Shown: in pieces, positions 51,590-62,539 of the stretch
Layout of the letters: every line of letters begins with the position of its first letter
Numbering within the stretch: position 1 is the first letter of the stretch
DNA from: Rubrivivax gelatinosus IL144
GTDB taxonomy: Bacteria; Pseudomonadota; Gammaproteobacteria; Burkholderiales; Burkholderiaceae_C
Reading direction: 5' to 3'
Length of the DNA: 64,000 bases
NCBI RefSeq assembly: GCF_000284255.1
Contig: NC_017075.1
Location: 2,852,001-2,916,000 of the forward strand
Program-made: the position numbers and the translations under genes
The notes under the pieces: model-generated
Database searches by the model: none
Seen by the model: the letters and a program-made list of their open reading frames with translations, nothing else
Told to the model about the DNA's origin: nothing

Positions 51590-53056
51590 ATGAGCCCCGC
51601 CCTCGTCGCCCCCAAAACCGGCTGGCCGCTGCACGACGCGGCCGCCTCCCGCGCCGCCGAGGCGGTGGCGCTGGCCGCCACGCCGCCGCACGCGCTGATG
51701 CGCCGCGCCGGGCTCGGTGTCGCCCGCCTGGCGCTGGCGCTGGCACCGCACGCGCGCAGCGTCGCCGTGCTCGCCGGCCCGGGCAACAACGGCGGCGACG
51801 GCCTCGTCGCCGCACGCCATCTGCACGCCGCGGGCAAGGCCGTGCGCGTCGTGCTGACCGGCGACGTCGGCCGGCTGCCGGCGGACGCTGCCGACGCGCT
51901 GGCGGCGGCACAGGCCGCCGGCGTGCCGATCGCCGAAGCGCTGGACGAAGACCCGGCCGAGCTGATCATCGACGCCCTGCTCGGCCTGGGCACGCGCCGC
52001 GCGCCCGAAGGCCGCATCGCCACCGCCATCGCCTGGGCCGCGTCGCGCGGCGCGCCGGTGCTGGCGGTGGACCTGCCCTCCGGCCTTCATCCGGACACCG
52101 GCCAGCCGCTGGGCGAGGCCTGCATTCGGGCCGACGCGACGCTGGCGCTGCTGACGCTCAAGCCCGGGCTCTTCACCGGCGAGGGACGCGACCACGCCGG
52201 CCAGGTCTGGTTCGACGAGCTCGGCGTCGCGGCCGGCGGCGAGACCGCCCGCCTGGCCGCCGCGCCGGCACGGGCCGTGCGCCGGCACGCCCAGCACAAA
52301 GGCAGTTTCGGCGACGTGGCCGTCGTCGGCGGCGCGCCCGGCATGGCCGGCGCCGCCTGGCTGGCGGCGCGCGCGGCGCTGGCCGCCGGCGCCGGCCGCG
52401 TCTACTGCAGCCTGCTCGACGCCGAGGCGCCGCTGCTGGACCCGACCCGGCCCGAGCTGATGGGCCGCCCCGCCTGGTGGCGTTCGCCGCCGGCGACGCT
52501 GGCCGCAGCGACCGTCGTCGCCGGCTGCGGCGGCGGCCAGGCGGTGCGCGAGGCCATGCCGGCTCTGCTGGCGCATGCCGGCCGGCTGGTGCTGGACGCC
52601 GACGCGCTCAACGTGCTGGCCGCCGACCTCTCGCTGCAGCGGCTGCTGACGCGCCGCGCGCAACCGACCGTGCTGACGCCGCATCCGCTGGAGGCCGCAC
52701 GCCTGCTCGGCACGACGGCCGCCGCGGTCCAGGCCGATCGCCTGGCCGCGGCGCAGCGCCTGGCCGAGCGCCTGGGCTGCGTCGTCGTGCTGAAGGGGTC
52801 GGGCAGCGTCGTCGCGGCACCGGGCGCCCTGCCCTCGCTGAACCCGACCGGCAACGCGCTGCTGGCCACCGCCGGCACCGGCGACGTGCTGGCCGGCTGG
52901 CTGGGCGGCGCATGGGCGGCCGGTGGCGAAGCCTTCGCCACCGCGGTCGCCGCGGTCTGGCAGCACGGCCACGCCGCCGACCGCGCGCTGGCCGCCGGCG
53001 CCGGCCGGCCGCTGCGCGCAGCCGACCTCGTCGACGCGCTGCACGCGAGCGCCTGA
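51590..53056 (+). CDS. nnr: Bifunctional NAD(P)H-hydrate epimerase/dehydratase
   Basis: Repairs damaged nicotinamide cofactors: the N-terminal domain (about 1-215) epimerises NAD(P)HX, with GPGNNGGDG at 63-71; the C-terminal ribokinase-like domain (about 225-485) is the ADP-dependent dehydratase, with LTPHPLEAARLL and NPTGNALLATAGTGDVLAG. 488 residues, normal for the fusion. 25 bp after dadA, convergent with rnr. Confidence 0.95.
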   Translation: MSPALVAPKTGWPLHDAAASRAAEAVALAATPPHALMRRAGLGVARLALALAPHARSVAVLAGPGNNGGDGLVAARHLHAAGKAVRVVLTGDVGRLPADAADALAAAQAAGVPIAEALDEDPAELIIDALLGLGTRRAPEGRIATAIAWAASRGAPVLAVDLPSGLHPDTGQPLGEACIRADATLALLTLKPGLFTGEGRDHAGQVWFDELGVAAGGETARLAAAPARAVRRHAQHKGSFGDVAVVGGAPGMAGAAWLAARAALAAGAGRVYCSLLDAEAPLLDPTRPELMGRPAWWRSPPATLAAATVVAGCGGGQAVREAMPALLAHAGRLVLDADALNVLAADLSLQRLLTRRAQPTVLTPHPLEAARLLGTTAAAVQADRLAAAQRLAERLGCVVVLKGSGSVVAAPGALPSLNPTGNALLATAGTGDVLAGWLGGAWAAGGEAFATAVAAVWQHGHAADRALAAGAGRPLRAADLVDALHASA

Positions 53057-53063
53057 ACGCGCC

Positions 53064-55325
53064 TCAGCGGCGCGTGCGCACCTTGCCGGCCGTCTTGCGG
53101 GCGCTGCTCTTGCGCGGCGCGGTGGCGACCTTGCGGGCCTTCGAAGCCGCTTTCGCGGAGCGGTCGGCGGCCCGCAGCGCAGCCAGTTCCTCGCTCGCCG
53201 AACCCGGCTTTTCGGCACGCTCCGGCGTCCCGCGGCCGCGCGCCAGCAGGCGCTCGGAATCGCCCTCGCGCACCATGCGGAAGTCGATGCGGCGGCCGTC
53301 CAGGTCGACGCGGCTGACCTGCACCTGCACCCGCGTGCCGATGACGTAGCGCACGCCGGTGCGCTCGCCCCGCAGTTCCTGGCGCAGTTCGTCGTGGCGG
53401 AAGTACTCGCCGCCGAGTTCGGTGATGTGCACCAGGCCCTCGACGTAGAGCGCGTCGAGCGTGACGAACAGGCCGAACGGCGTCACCGCGCTCACCGTGC
53501 CGGCGTACTCCTCGCCCAGGTGCTCGCGCATGTAGCGGCACTTGAGCCAGGCCTCGACGTCGCGCGAGGCCTCGTCGGCGCGGCGCTCGTTGGCGCTGCA
53601 GTGCGCGCCGGCGGCTTCCCAGGCCTCCATCTCCTGCGACATCGGCTTCGCCGGCTTGGCCGGCTTGCCGCCCTTGGCACCGCGGCGCACCTCGGGCACG
53701 CGCGTCTTCGGGCTGGGCACGAGGTGGTAGCGACGGGTGCCGAGCAGGGCCTTGATGACGCGGTGCACCAGCAGGTCCGGGTAGCGCCGGATCGGGCTCG
53801 TGAAGTGCGTGTAGGCGCCGTAGGCCAGGCCGAAGTGGCCGGCGTTGCTGGCGGTGTAGATCGCCTGCTGCATCGAGCGCAGCAGCATGGTCTGGATCTG
53901 CTGCGCGTCGGGGCGGCCCTGCACGGCCTGCGAGATGGCCTGCATCTCGGCCGGCGTCGGCTCCTCGCTCAGGTGCAGGCCGAGGCCCAGCGCCTTCAGA
54001 TAGGCCTGCAGCGCGGCACGCTTCTCGGGCGTCGGACCTTCGTGCACGCGGTACAGCGAGGGGTGCTCGCCGTGGGCGATGAAGTCGGCTGCGCAGACGT
54101 TGGCCGCGAGCATCGCCTCCTCGATCAGCCGGTGGGCGTCGTTGCGCACGCGCGGCACGATCTTCTCGATGCGGCCGTTGTCGTCGCAGACGATCTGCGT
54201 TTCGACGGTGTCGAAGTCGACCGCGCCGCGCAGCGCACGCTGCTTGAGCAGCGCGCGGAAGACCTCGTGCAGGTGCACGAGCTGCGGCACCAGGTCGGCA
54301 CGGCGCTGGGCTTCGGGGCCGCGCGTGTTCTGCAGCACCGCGGCGACCTCGGTGTAGGTTAGCCGCGCGTGCGAGCAGATCACCGCCGGGTAGAACTGGT
54401 AGGCGTCGAGCGTGCCTTCGGTCGACACGAGCATGTCGCAGACCATCGCCAGCCGGTCCTGCTCGGGGTTCAGCGAGCACAGGCCGTTGGACAGCTTCTC
54501 CGGCAGCATCGGGATCACGCGGCGCGGGAAGTAGACCGACGTCGCACGTTCGTAGGCGTCCTCGTCCAGCGGCTCGCCGGGTTTGACGTAGTGGCTGACG
54601 TCGGCGATGGCGACGATCAGCCGCCAGCCTTCGAACAGCGTCTTGCCGCGACCGCGGCGGAAGGGCTCGCAATAGACCGCGTCGTCGAAGTCGCGTGCGT
54701 CCTCGCCGTCGATCGTCACCAGCGGCACGTCGGTGAGGTCGACACGGTGCTTGCGGTCGGCGGCGCGCAGCTTCTCGGGCAGCGCCGCGGCCTGGGCCAG
54801 CGTCTCGGGCGTGAAGCGGTGCGGCACCTCGTACTTGCGCACCGCGATCTCGATCTCCATGCCGGGGTCGTCGATCTCGCCGAGCACCTCGGCGACACGG
54901 CCCACGGGGCGCGAGTGCAGCGACGGCGGTTCGGTCAGTTCGACCGAAACGACCTGCCCCACCGCGGCGCTGGCGGTGGCGTTCTTCGGAATCAGGATGT
55001 CCTGGCCGTAGCGGCGGTCTTCGGGCGCGACGATCCAGTGGCCGCCTTCGTGCAGCAGCCGGCCGATGATCGGCGACTTGCGGCGTTCCAGAATGTCGAG
55101 CACACGCCCTTCGGGCCGGCCCTTGCGATCGAAACGCACGATGCGCACGCGCACGCGGTCGCGGTGGAGTACCGAGCGCATCTCCTGCGGCGCGAGGTAG
55201 ATCCAGGTGTCGCCCTCGTCGGGCACGACGAAACCGTGGCCGTCACGATGGCCTTCGACACGGCCCTCAACCTCGCCCAACAGGCCGGTTGAAGAATTTT
55301 TTGCGGAGGGGCTTGCAGAGTCCAT
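53064..55325 (-). CDS. rnr: Ribonuclease R
   Basis: Processive 3'-5' exoribonuclease degrading structured RNA, rRNA and tmRNA-tagged messages. 753 residues. Cold-shock domains at the N-terminus (DGHGFVVPDEGD), then the RNB catalytic domain with metal-binding Asps in DGEDARDFDD (206-215), the S1 domain (GTVSAVTPFGLFVTLDALYV) and a basic Lys/Arg/Ala-rich tail. Its ATG overlaps the promoter region of the divergent tRNA-Leu gene. Confidence 0.97.
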   Translation of the reverse strand: MDSASPSAKNSSTGLLGEVEGRVEGHRDGHGFVVPDEGDTWIYLAPQEMRSVLHRDRVRVRIVRFDRKGRPEGRVLDILERRKSPIIGRLLHEGGHWIVAPEDRRYGQDILIPKNATASAAVGQVVSVELTEPPSLHSRPVGRVAEVLGEIDDPGMEIEIAVRKYEVPHRFTPETLAQAAALPEKLRAADRKHRVDLTDVPLVTIDGEDARDFDDAVYCEPFRRGRGKTLFEGWRLIVAIADVSHYVKPGEPLDEDAYERATSVYFPRRVIPMLPEKLSNGLCSLNPEQDRLAMVCDMLVSTEGTLDAYQFYPAVICSHARLTYTEVAAVLQNTRGPEAQRRADLVPQLVHLHEVFRALLKQRALRGAVDFDTVETQIVCDDNGRIEKIVPRVRNDAHRLIEEAMLAANVCAADFIAHGEHPSLYRVHEGPTPEKRAALQAYLKALGLGLHLSEEPTPAEMQAISQAVQGRPDAQQIQTMLLRSMQQAIYTASNAGHFGLAYGAYTHFTSPIRRYPDLLVHRVIKALLGTRRYHLVPSPKTRVPEVRRGAKGGKPAKPAKPMSQEMEAWEAAGAHCSANERRADEASRDVEAWLKCRYMREHLGEEYAGTVSAVTPFGLFVTLDALYVEGLVHITELGGEYFRHDELRQELRGERTGVRYVIGTRVQVQVSRVDLDGRRIDFRMVREGDSERLLARGRGTPERAEKPGSASEELAALRAADRSAKAASKARKVATAPRKSSARKTAGKVRTRR

Positions 55326-55341
55326 ATTCCGATGCTATAGT
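55313..55341 (+). promoter_or_regulatory. Sigma-70 promoter of tRNA-Leu
   Basis: TTGCAG (55313-55318), 17-bp spacer, TATAGT (55336-55341); the tRNA begins 17 bp downstream. The -35 half overlaps the rnr start codon on the other strand, so the divergent transcripts may interfere. Confidence 0.75.
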
Positions 55342-55358
55342 TCTTTCTTCCCTGAGAC

Positions 55359-55443
<85 letters not shown>

Positions 55444-55450
55444 AACAACG

Positions 55451-55492
55451 ACGGGGTTTCGGAAATTATCTTCCGAAACCCCGTTGGCTTTT
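55451..55492 (+). terminator. Intrinsic terminator of tRNA-Leu
   Basis: Perfect 14-bp stem ACGGGGTTTCGGAA/TTCCGAAACCCCGT with loop ATTATC, followed by TGGCTTTT, 7 bp after the tRNA. Confidence 0.85.
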
Positions 55493-55509
55493 CCGGCGAA
55501 CGGAAAATA

Positions 55510-55538
55510 AAAAAGGCCAGCTTCGTGCTGGCCTTTTT
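55510..55538. terminator. Bidirectional terminator between tRNA-Leu and the phosphoribosyltransferase gene
   Basis: AAAAAGGCCAGC (55510-55521), loop TTCGT, GCTGGCCTTTTT (55527-55538). T-runs follow the stem on both strands, so it can end the purA-side minus-strand transcript and back up the tRNA terminator. Confidence 0.9.
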
Positions 55539-55547
55539 GCTGGGCGG

Positions 55548-56069
55548 TCAAACCGCGAACTTGCGGGCGAGACCGTCGGGACGAAGGTTGTCGTATTCCT
55601 CGAAGGGCTGGTGGATCCACGGGCTCGTGTCGAGCATCTCGCAGTAGTAGTCGGGCACGTAGCTCGACACGCCCTTCACCCACAGCACCGCGGCGCGCAG
55701 CTCGGAGATCGACGGCATGCCACGCAGGCGGTCGACCACCGCGCGCAGCGTCACGCCGGTGTCGGCCAGGTCGTCGACGAGCAGCACGCGGCCGGCAAGT
55801 TCACCCTTGGGCATGGTGATGTACTTGGCCATGTCCAGGCGGCCCTGGATGGTGCCGGCGTCGGAGCGATAGGAACTCGTCGACATGATCGCCAGCGGCT
55901 TGTCGAAAACCCGCGACATGACGTCGCCGGGACGCATGCCGCCGCGCGCCAGGCACAGGATCTGGTCGAATTCCCAACCCGAGGCATGCACCTTGAGCGC
56001 CAGGCGCTCGATCAGCAGGTGGTATTCGTCCCAGGAAACGTAGAGGTGCTTGCCGTCGTCGGTGAGCAT
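55548..56069 (-). CDS. Phosphoribosyltransferase (xanthine/hypoxanthine type)
   Basis: Type I phosphoribosyltransferase, 173 residues. The PRPP-binding loop RVLLVDDLADTGVTL is at 94-108, preceded by the pyrophosphate loop LARGGMRPGDV. It resembles Gpt-like purine salvage enzymes, but base specificity is not readable from sequence. It lies 30 bp after purA on the same strand, consistent with purine metabolism, and ends at a bidirectional terminator, so it is the last gene of the bamB-der-hfq-hfl-hisZ-purA run. Confidence 0.93.
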   Translation of the reverse strand: MLTDDGKHLYVSWDEYHLLIERLALKVHASGWEFDQILCLARGGMRPGDVMSRVFDKPLAIMSTSSYRSDAGTIQGRLDMAKYITMPKGELAGRVLLVDDLADTGVTLRAVVDRLRGMPSISELRAAVLWVKGVSSYVPDYYCEMLDTSPWIHQPFEEYDNLRPDGLARKFAV

Positions 56070-56099
56070 GGATTCTCCTTCTCGCTATTTCGTCGTGAT

Positions 56100-57452
<1,353 letters not shown>

Positions 57453-57462
57453 TTAACGGGAT

Positions 57463-58626
57463 TCAGCAGGCGCGCAGCTGCCACTGGCCGTCCAGCAGCA
57501 CGAGCTCGCGGTCGCATTCGAAAGCCTGGGTCTCGACTTCGTGACCCGGCAGCGCGGCGATGACGGTTTCTCCGGCTTCGCGCAAACGGCGCACGGCGGC
57601 GCGCAGCGCGGCGTCGTCGCCCCAGGGGGCGCGGATCGCGCGGCCGGCGCCGACGGCCGGCGCCAGGTCGGCCAGCGCCTTCAGGTCCAGGCTGAAGCCG
57701 ACGGCCGGCCGGTTGCGGCCGAAGACCGCGCCGACTTCGTCGTAGCGGCCGCCCCGCGCCAGCGCGTCGGCGCTGCCGGCGCCGTAGACGGCGAAGCGCA
57801 GGCCGCTGTAGTAGGCGTAGCCGCTCATGTCCGACAGGTCGAAGCCGATCGCCAGACCGGGGAACGCGGCGCGCAGGTGGCGCGCGGTCCATTCGAGCTG
57901 CTCGATCGCGGCGGTGATCAGGCTGCGCTGGGGCAGCTCGCTGCGCGCCGCGGCCAACACCTCGTCGCCACCGTACAGGCGCAGCAGCGCCCGCAGGCCG
58001 TGGCGGGTCTCGTCGGGCAGGCCGACGGCCAGCGCTTCGAGCGCCGAAGCGTCCTTCTCGGACAGCGCGGCGACGACGTCCTGCAGGCGCGAGGCGTCCA
58101 CCGGCGCGCCGGCGAGCACGCCGCGCAGCACGCGCGCGTCGGCCAAGTCGATCGTCAGATCGGACAGGCGGGCAGCGTGCAGGCAGTCCAGCGCCAGCTC
58201 GGCGACCTCGAGGTCGGCTTCCAGGCCACCGTGACCGAAGATCTCGGCGCCGAACTGCAGCGGCTCGCGCGTCGCGTTCAGCCCCGAGGGCCGGGTGTGC
58301 AGCACCGGGCCGCAGTAGCAGAGCCGGGTGACACCTTCGCGGTTGAGCAGATGGGCGTCGATGCGCGCCGCCTGCGGCGTCGTGTCGGCGCGCAGGCCGA
58401 GCGTGCGGCCGCTCAGCTGGTCGACGAGCTTGAACGTCTTGAGGTCGAGTTCACGACCGGTGCCCGACAGCAGCGACTCGAGGTGCTCGAGCAGCGGCGG
58501 CATCACGAGCTCGAAGCCGTAGCCGCGGGCGCGGTCCAGAAGGCGCCGCCTCAGCTCCTCGATGCGTCGGGCGTCGGCGGGCAGGACGTCGGCGATATGC
58601 TCGGGCAAGAGCCAAGCTGACAACAT
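57463..58626 (-). CDS. hisZ: ATP phosphoribosyltransferase regulatory subunit
   Basis: Histidyl-tRNA-synthetase paralogue lacking aminoacylation, which activates the short-form HisG in histidine synthesis. 387 residues. It keeps class II synthetase features ([20 protein letters not shown], then [14 protein letters not shown]) and [13 protein letters not shown], but lacks the anticodon-binding domain. hisG itself is not in the window. The ATG at 58626 fits the family start ([15 protein letters not shown]). Confidence 0.96.
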   Translation of the reverse strand: MLSAWLLPEHIADVLPADARRIEELRRRLLDRARGYGFELVMPPLLEHLESLLSGTGRELDLKTFKLVDQLSGRTLGLRADTTPQAARIDAHLLNREGVTRLCYCGPVLHTRPSGLNATREPLQFGAEIFGHGGLEADLEVAELALDCLHAARLSDLTIDLADARVLRGVLAGAPVDASRLQDVVAALSEKDASALEALAVGLPDETRHGLRALLRLYGGDEVLAAARSELPQRSLITAAIEQLEWTARHLRAAFPGLAIGFDLSDMSGYAYYSGLRFAVYGAGSADALARGGRYDEVGAVFGRNRPAVGFSLDLKALADLAPAVGAGRAIRAPWGDDAALRAAVRRLREAGETVIAALPGHEVETQAFECDRELVLLDGQWQLRAC

Positions 58627-58713
58627 TCGAAAAGGCCTGCAGCGCTTAAAAAGGGGATTGTACGCGGCGTTGCCGGCCCGGCCGACGAACGGCCGAGCGC
58701 ACCGCGGGGCGGC

Positions 58714-58899
58714 TCAGTGCCAGAGCGCCAGCAGCACCAGGCCGACGCTGATGCAGCCCAGGCCGAGGAAGCGGATCTGGCCGTCCTCAAGCCGGGTCAT
58801 CTGCTCGAACATGCGGCGCCAGGTCGCCGGGCTGGCGAAGGGCAGCAGCCCTTCGAAGATCAGCACCAGCGCCAGGGCGCCGAGCAGCAGGTCGGACAC
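58714..58899 (-). CDS. DUF2065 family small membrane protein
   Basis: 61 residues from GTG 58899 (start VSDLLLGALALVLIFEGLLP), with two hydrophobic helices: about 3-20 and 44-60. The middle motif PATWRRMFEQMTRLEDGQIR is the family signature. Function unknown; it normally lies next to hflC, as here (16 bp gap). Confidence 0.92.
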   Translation of the reverse strand: MSDLLLGALALVLIFEGLLPFASPATWRRMFEQMTRLEDGQIRFLGLGCISVGLVLLALWH

Positions 58900-58915
58900 G
58901 TCGGTGCCGAACCGC

Positions 58916-59809
58916 TCACTTGCCCTTGCCGGCCGGTGTGCCCGGCCCGCCGTTGCGCATCGCGCGGAAGAACTCCGAGTTCGGGTCCAGCACCATCACG
59001 TCGCTCTTGGAGCGGAAGGCGGCGCGGTAGGCCTCGAGGCTGCGGTAGAACTGGGCGAACTGCGGGTCGCGGCCGAAGGCCTCGGCGTACAGCGAGGACG
59101 CCTTGGCGTCGCCCTCGCCCTTGATCTTCTGCGCGTCGCGATAGGCCTCGGCGAGGATGATCTCGCGCTGGCGGTCGGCGTCGGCGCGGATCTTCTCGCC
59201 TTCGGCCGCGCCTTGCGAGCGCAACTCGTTGGCGACCTGCTTTCGCTCGGACTCCATGCGGCGGTAGACCGAGTCGGTGATGTCGGCGACGAAGTCCACG
59301 CGCTTGATGCGCACGTCGACGATCTCGATGCCGAAGCCCTTGGCCTCGTCGGTCAGGCGGCTCTTGACGTCGTTCATCACCCGGTCGCGCTCGGTGGCGA
59401 GCACGCCGCGCACGGTGCGCTTGGTGATCTCCTCGTTGAACGCGGCCTGCACCACCGGCGCCAGCCGCGACTCGAGGTTGCGGATGTCGGTGCCGTTGTT
59501 GCGGATGAACTGGCGCGGCTCGGTGATGCGCCACTTGACCAGCCAGTCGATGACCAGGCTCTTCTTCTCGGCCGTGAAGATCGGCCGCGTCTCCGGGCTG
59601 TCCAGCGTCTGGATGCGCTTGTCCAGGAACACGACGTTCTGGAACGGCGGCGGCATCTTGAACTTGAGGCCGGGCTCGGTGACGACTTCCTTGATCTCGC
59701 CGAGGGCGTAGACGACCGCCACCTGGCGCTGGTCGACGACGAACAGCGTCGATGCGGCAAGCATCAGCGCGACCAGCGCGCCGGCGACGATAACTCCGAT
59801 TCGATTCAT
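58916..59809 (-). CDS. hflC: HflC, FtsH protease modulator
   Basis: SPFH/band-7 protein with an N-terminal membrane anchor (about 5-23), facing the periplasm, that forms the HflKC cage around FtsH. 297 residues. VDQRQVAVVYALGEIKEVVT and a long Ala/Arg-rich helix with KGEGDAKASSLYAEAFG are typical. Starts 18 bp after hflK. Confidence 0.97.
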   Translation of the reverse strand: MNRIGVIVAGALVALMLAASTLFVVDQRQVAVVYALGEIKEVVTEPGLKFKMPPPFQNVVFLDKRIQTLDSPETRPIFTAEKKSLVIDWLVKWRITEPRQFIRNNGTDIRNLESRLAPVVQAAFNEEITKRTVRGVLATERDRVMNDVKSRLTDEAKGFGIEIVDVRIKRVDFVADITDSVYRRMESERKQVANELRSQGAAEGEKIRADADRQREIILAEAYRDAQKIKGEGDAKASSLYAEAFGRDPQFAQFYRSLEAYRAAFRSKSDVMVLDPNSEFFRAMRNGGPGTPAGKGK

Positions 59810-59827
59810 GTCTCGCGTGCTCCTGGA

Positions 59828-61087
59828 TCAGCGGCCTTCGCGGTCGCGAGCGCGCGCGTTGTCGCGGGAACGGATGTCGGCGCTGCCGGACAGCGTGTCC
59901 GGCGTCGACGAAGGCGTCGGCACGGCCACCGGGGCCTGCGCCGGCGCGGTGCTCGGGCCGCTCTGCTGGATCAGCTTGTCCAGCGGCAGGTACAGCAGGT
60001 TCGAGCCGCTGCGCGAGTCGACCAGCACCTTGGAGACGTTCGAGTAGATCTGCTGCATCGCGTCGAGGTACATGCGGTCGCGCGTGACCGCCGGCGCCTT
60101 CTGGTACTCGGTGAGCACCGAGCGGAAGCGCTGGGCGTCACCTTCGGCCTGGGCGATGACGCGGGCGCGGTAGCCCTCGGCTTCCTCGGCCAGGCGCGAA
60201 GCGTTGCCGCGGGCCTTCGGGATCACGTCGCTGGCGTAGGCCTGGCCTTCGTTCTTGAAGCGGTCGCGGTCGGCGCCGGCCTTGACGGCGTCGTTGAACG
60301 CCGCCTGCACCGCGTCGGGCACCTGCACGTTCTGGACGTTGACGTTGGCGATGATGATGCCGGCGCGCAGGCGCTCGAGCTGGGCCTGGATCGACTTGAC
60401 GAGGTCCGAGGCCAGCGCGTCGCGCTGCTCGTAGAGCACCGAGTCGACGCTGCTGCGGCCGACGATCTCGCGCACCGCCGATTCGGCGGCCTGGACCACC
60501 GCTTCGTCGGCGTTGCGGTTCTCGAACAGGTACTGGCGCGCGTCGCTCAGCCGGTACTGCACGGTGAAGCGGATGTCGATGATGTTCTCGTCCTGCGTCA
60601 GCATCGACGAGTCGCGCAGCCCGGTGGCCTGGACCACCGTGTTGCGGCCGACGTCGACCGAACGCAGCTGCGTCACCGAGACCGTCTCGTGGGCCTGGAT
60701 CGGGTACGGAAAGCGCCACTGGAAGCCGGCGTCGGCCGTGTGGCTGTACTTGCCGAAGGTCGTGACGACCGCCTGCTGGCCTTCCTGGACGATGAAGAAG
60801 CCGCTGCCCAGCCAGACCAGCACGACGACCGCGCCGATCAGGCCGACGCCGATGCCGGCGCTCTTCATGTCGGGCTGGAACGACGGGCCGCCGGAGCCGC
60901 CGCCGTTGCCGCCTTCGTTGCGGTTGCCGCCACCGCCGCCCTTGCCACCGAACAGGCCGCTCAGCTTGCGGTTGAAGTCGCGCCAGAGCTCGTCGAGGTC
61001 GGGCGGGCCGTCGTTGCGGTTGTTGAAGACCCAGCCTGCCAGCGCAGCGCGCAGCCGCGAGACCTTGAAGGGGGGTGTGTGCTTCAT
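59828..61087 (-). CDS. hflK: HflK, FtsH protease modulator
   Basis: Partner of HflC. 419 residues from ATG 61087, overlapping the hflX stop (ATGA). A Gly/Asn-rich cytosolic stretch (GGKGGGGGNRNEGGNGGGSG) precedes the membrane helix (about 80-100), then the band-7 domain (GFFIVQEGQQAVVTTFGKY) and the RVIAQAEGDAQRFRSVL helix. The C-terminal tail is Pro/Ser/Ala-rich. Confidence 0.97.
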   Translation of the reverse strand: MKHTPPFKVSRLRAALAGWVFNNRNDGPPDLDELWRDFNRKLSGLFGGKGGGGGNRNEGGNGGGSGGPSFQPDMKSAGIGVGLIGAVVVLVWLGSGFFIVQEGQQAVVTTFGKYSHTADAGFQWRFPYPIQAHETVSVTQLRSVDVGRNTVVQATGLRDSSMLTQDENIIDIRFTVQYRLSDARQYLFENRNADEAVVQAAESAVREIVGRSSVDSVLYEQRDALASDLVKSIQAQLERLRAGIIIANVNVQNVQVPDAVQAAFNDAVKAGADRDRFKNEGQAYASDVIPKARGNASRLAEEAEGYRARVIAQAEGDAQRFRSVLTEYQKAPAVTRDRMYLDAMQQIYSNVSKVLVDSRSGSNLLYLPLDKLIQQSGPSTAPAQAPVAVPTPSSTPDTLSGSADIRSRDNARARDREGR

Positions 61088-62253
61088 TCGTTGGTGATCG
61101 TTTGCGCCTCGGGCGCGGGACGCGCGGCCTCGGCGATGACCTGACGCAGGACGTCGAGCCCCTGCCCGTCGCGTGCGCTGACGAACACGCGCGCGCGGCG
61201 CATGCCCGGATGGACCTCGACCTCGTCGCGCGGCTGGCGTGGCAGCCGCGACTCCTCGAGCAGGTCGCATTTGTTGAAGACCAGGATCTGCGGCACGCCG
61301 GCCGCCCCGATCTCCTCGAGCACGCGCTCGACCTCGGCCTGCTGCTCGAGCAGCGCCGGGCTCGCGGCGTCGACGACGTGCAGCAGCAGGTCGGCGTCGG
61401 CGGCCTCGCGCAGCGTGGCCTCGAAAGCCTCGACGAGCTTGTGCGGCAGGTCGCGGATGAAGCCGACGGTGTCCGACAGCGACACCGAGGCGCCGGCCTC
61501 GCCGAGCCAGAGCGAGCGCGTCGTCGTGTCCAGCGTCGCGAACAGCTGGTCGGCGGCGTAGGTGCGCGCCTTGACGAGGGCGTTGAACAGCGTCGACTTG
61601 CCGGCGTTGGTGTAGCCGACCAGCGAGACGCGGAAGGTGCCGCGGCGCTCGCGCGCCCGGCGCTGCGTGCCGCGCTGCTGCTTGACCTTCTCCAGCCGCG
61701 CCTTCACCGACTTGATGCGCTCGCCGATCATGCGCCGGTCGAGTTCGATCTGCGCCTCGCCCGGGCCGCCGCGCGTGCCGATGCCGCCGCGCTGGCGCTC
61801 CAGGTGCGACCAGCGCCGCACCAGCCGCGTCGCGACGTACTGCAGGCGGGCGAGCTCGACCTGCAGCTTGCCTTCGTGGCTCTGGGCGCGGGCGGCGAAG
61901 ATGTCGAGGATCAGCGAGGTGCGGTCGGCGACCGGAACGCCGAGGTGGCGCTCCAGGTTGCGCTGCTGCGCCGGCGACAGCGTCTGGTCGAAGATGACGC
62001 CGTGCGCCTGCGTGGCGCCGACCATCGCCCGGATCTCGTCGGCCTTGCCCGAACCAACGAACAGCGCCGCGTCGGGCGCCTTGCGGCGGGCGGTGACGCG
62101 GGCGACCGCGACGTCGCCCGCCGACTCGGCCAACAAGGCGAGTTCGTCGAGGGTGGGGTCGAAGTGGCTGTCACCGCCGAGGTCGACGCCGACGAGCACG
62201 GCGCGCGTCGGGCCGCCCTCCTGCGACAGCGTCTGCGGTGCAGCTGAAGTCAA
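61084..62253 (-). CDS. hflX: GTPase HflX
   Basis: Ribosome-splitting GTPase acting on stalled 70S ribosomes. 389 residues. The N-terminal glycine-rich domain includes LSPAQQRNLERHLGVPV and GGPGEAQIELDRR; the G domain has Walker A GYTNAGKSTLFNAL and DTVGFIRDLPHKLVEAF, then FNKCDLLE. The start is taken at TTG 62253 because family residues begin nearby; no ATG or good Shine-Dalgarno is present, so the start is uncertain by a few codons. Confidence 0.96.
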   Translation of the reverse strand: MTSAAPQTLSQEGGPTRAVLVGVDLGGDSHFDPTLDELALLAESAGDVAVARVTARRKAPDAALFVGSGKADEIRAMVGATQAHGVIFDQTLSPAQQRNLERHLGVPVADRTSLILDIFAARAQSHEGKLQVELARLQYVATRLVRRWSHLERQRGGIGTRGGPGEAQIELDRRMIGERIKSVKARLEKVKQQRGTQRRARERRGTFRVSLVGYTNAGKSTLFNALVKARTYAADQLFATLDTTTRSLWLGEAGASVSLSDTVGFIRDLPHKLVEAFEATLREAADADLLLHVVDAASPALLEQQAEVERVLEEIGAAGVPQILVFNKCDLLEESRLPRQPRDEVEVHPGMRRARVFVSARDGQGLDVLRQVIAEAARPAPEAQTITNE

Positions 62254-62296
62254 GGCTCGGGTGGTGGCGGGTCTCGTTGGAGGGAATCGAGCGGGA

Positions 62297-62539
62297 TCAG
62301 GCCTGCTCGGAGGCCTCGTTCGGATGGAAATTCACCGCGCGGCTGGGCACGACGGTGGAGATCGCGTGCTTGTAGACCATCTGGGTGACGGTGTTGCGCA
62401 GCAGAACGACGTACTGGTCGAAGGATTCGATGTGGCCCTGGAGCTTGATGCCGTTGACCAGGTAGATCGAGACCGGCACGTGCTCTTTGCGCAGCAGGTT
62501 CAGGAAGGGGTCCTGCAAAAGTTGGCCTTTGTTGCTCAC
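62297..62539 (-). CDS. hfq: RNA chaperone Hfq
   Basis: Hexameric Sm-like protein pairing small RNAs with mRNAs. 80 residues from GTG 62539 ([14 protein letters not shown]), chosen over an ATG 33 bp upstream because GGAG precedes the GTG and the family begins here. Sm1 ([20 protein letters not shown]) and Sm2 (YKHAIS) motifs are intact, with Q9, F40, Y56, K57 and H58 of the RNA-binding faces. The tail is short, as in betaproteobacteria. Between der and hflX. Confidence 0.97.
   Translation of the reverse strand: MSNKGQLLQDPFLNLLRKEHVPVSIYLVNGIKLQGHIESFDQYVVLLRNTVTQMVYKHAISTVVPSRAVNFHPNEASEQA

Noticed and set aside
58562..61144. Plus-strand open frame of about 860 codons
   Set aside because: Runs antisense through DUF2065, hflC and hflK, all clear genes; a GC-driven artefact.
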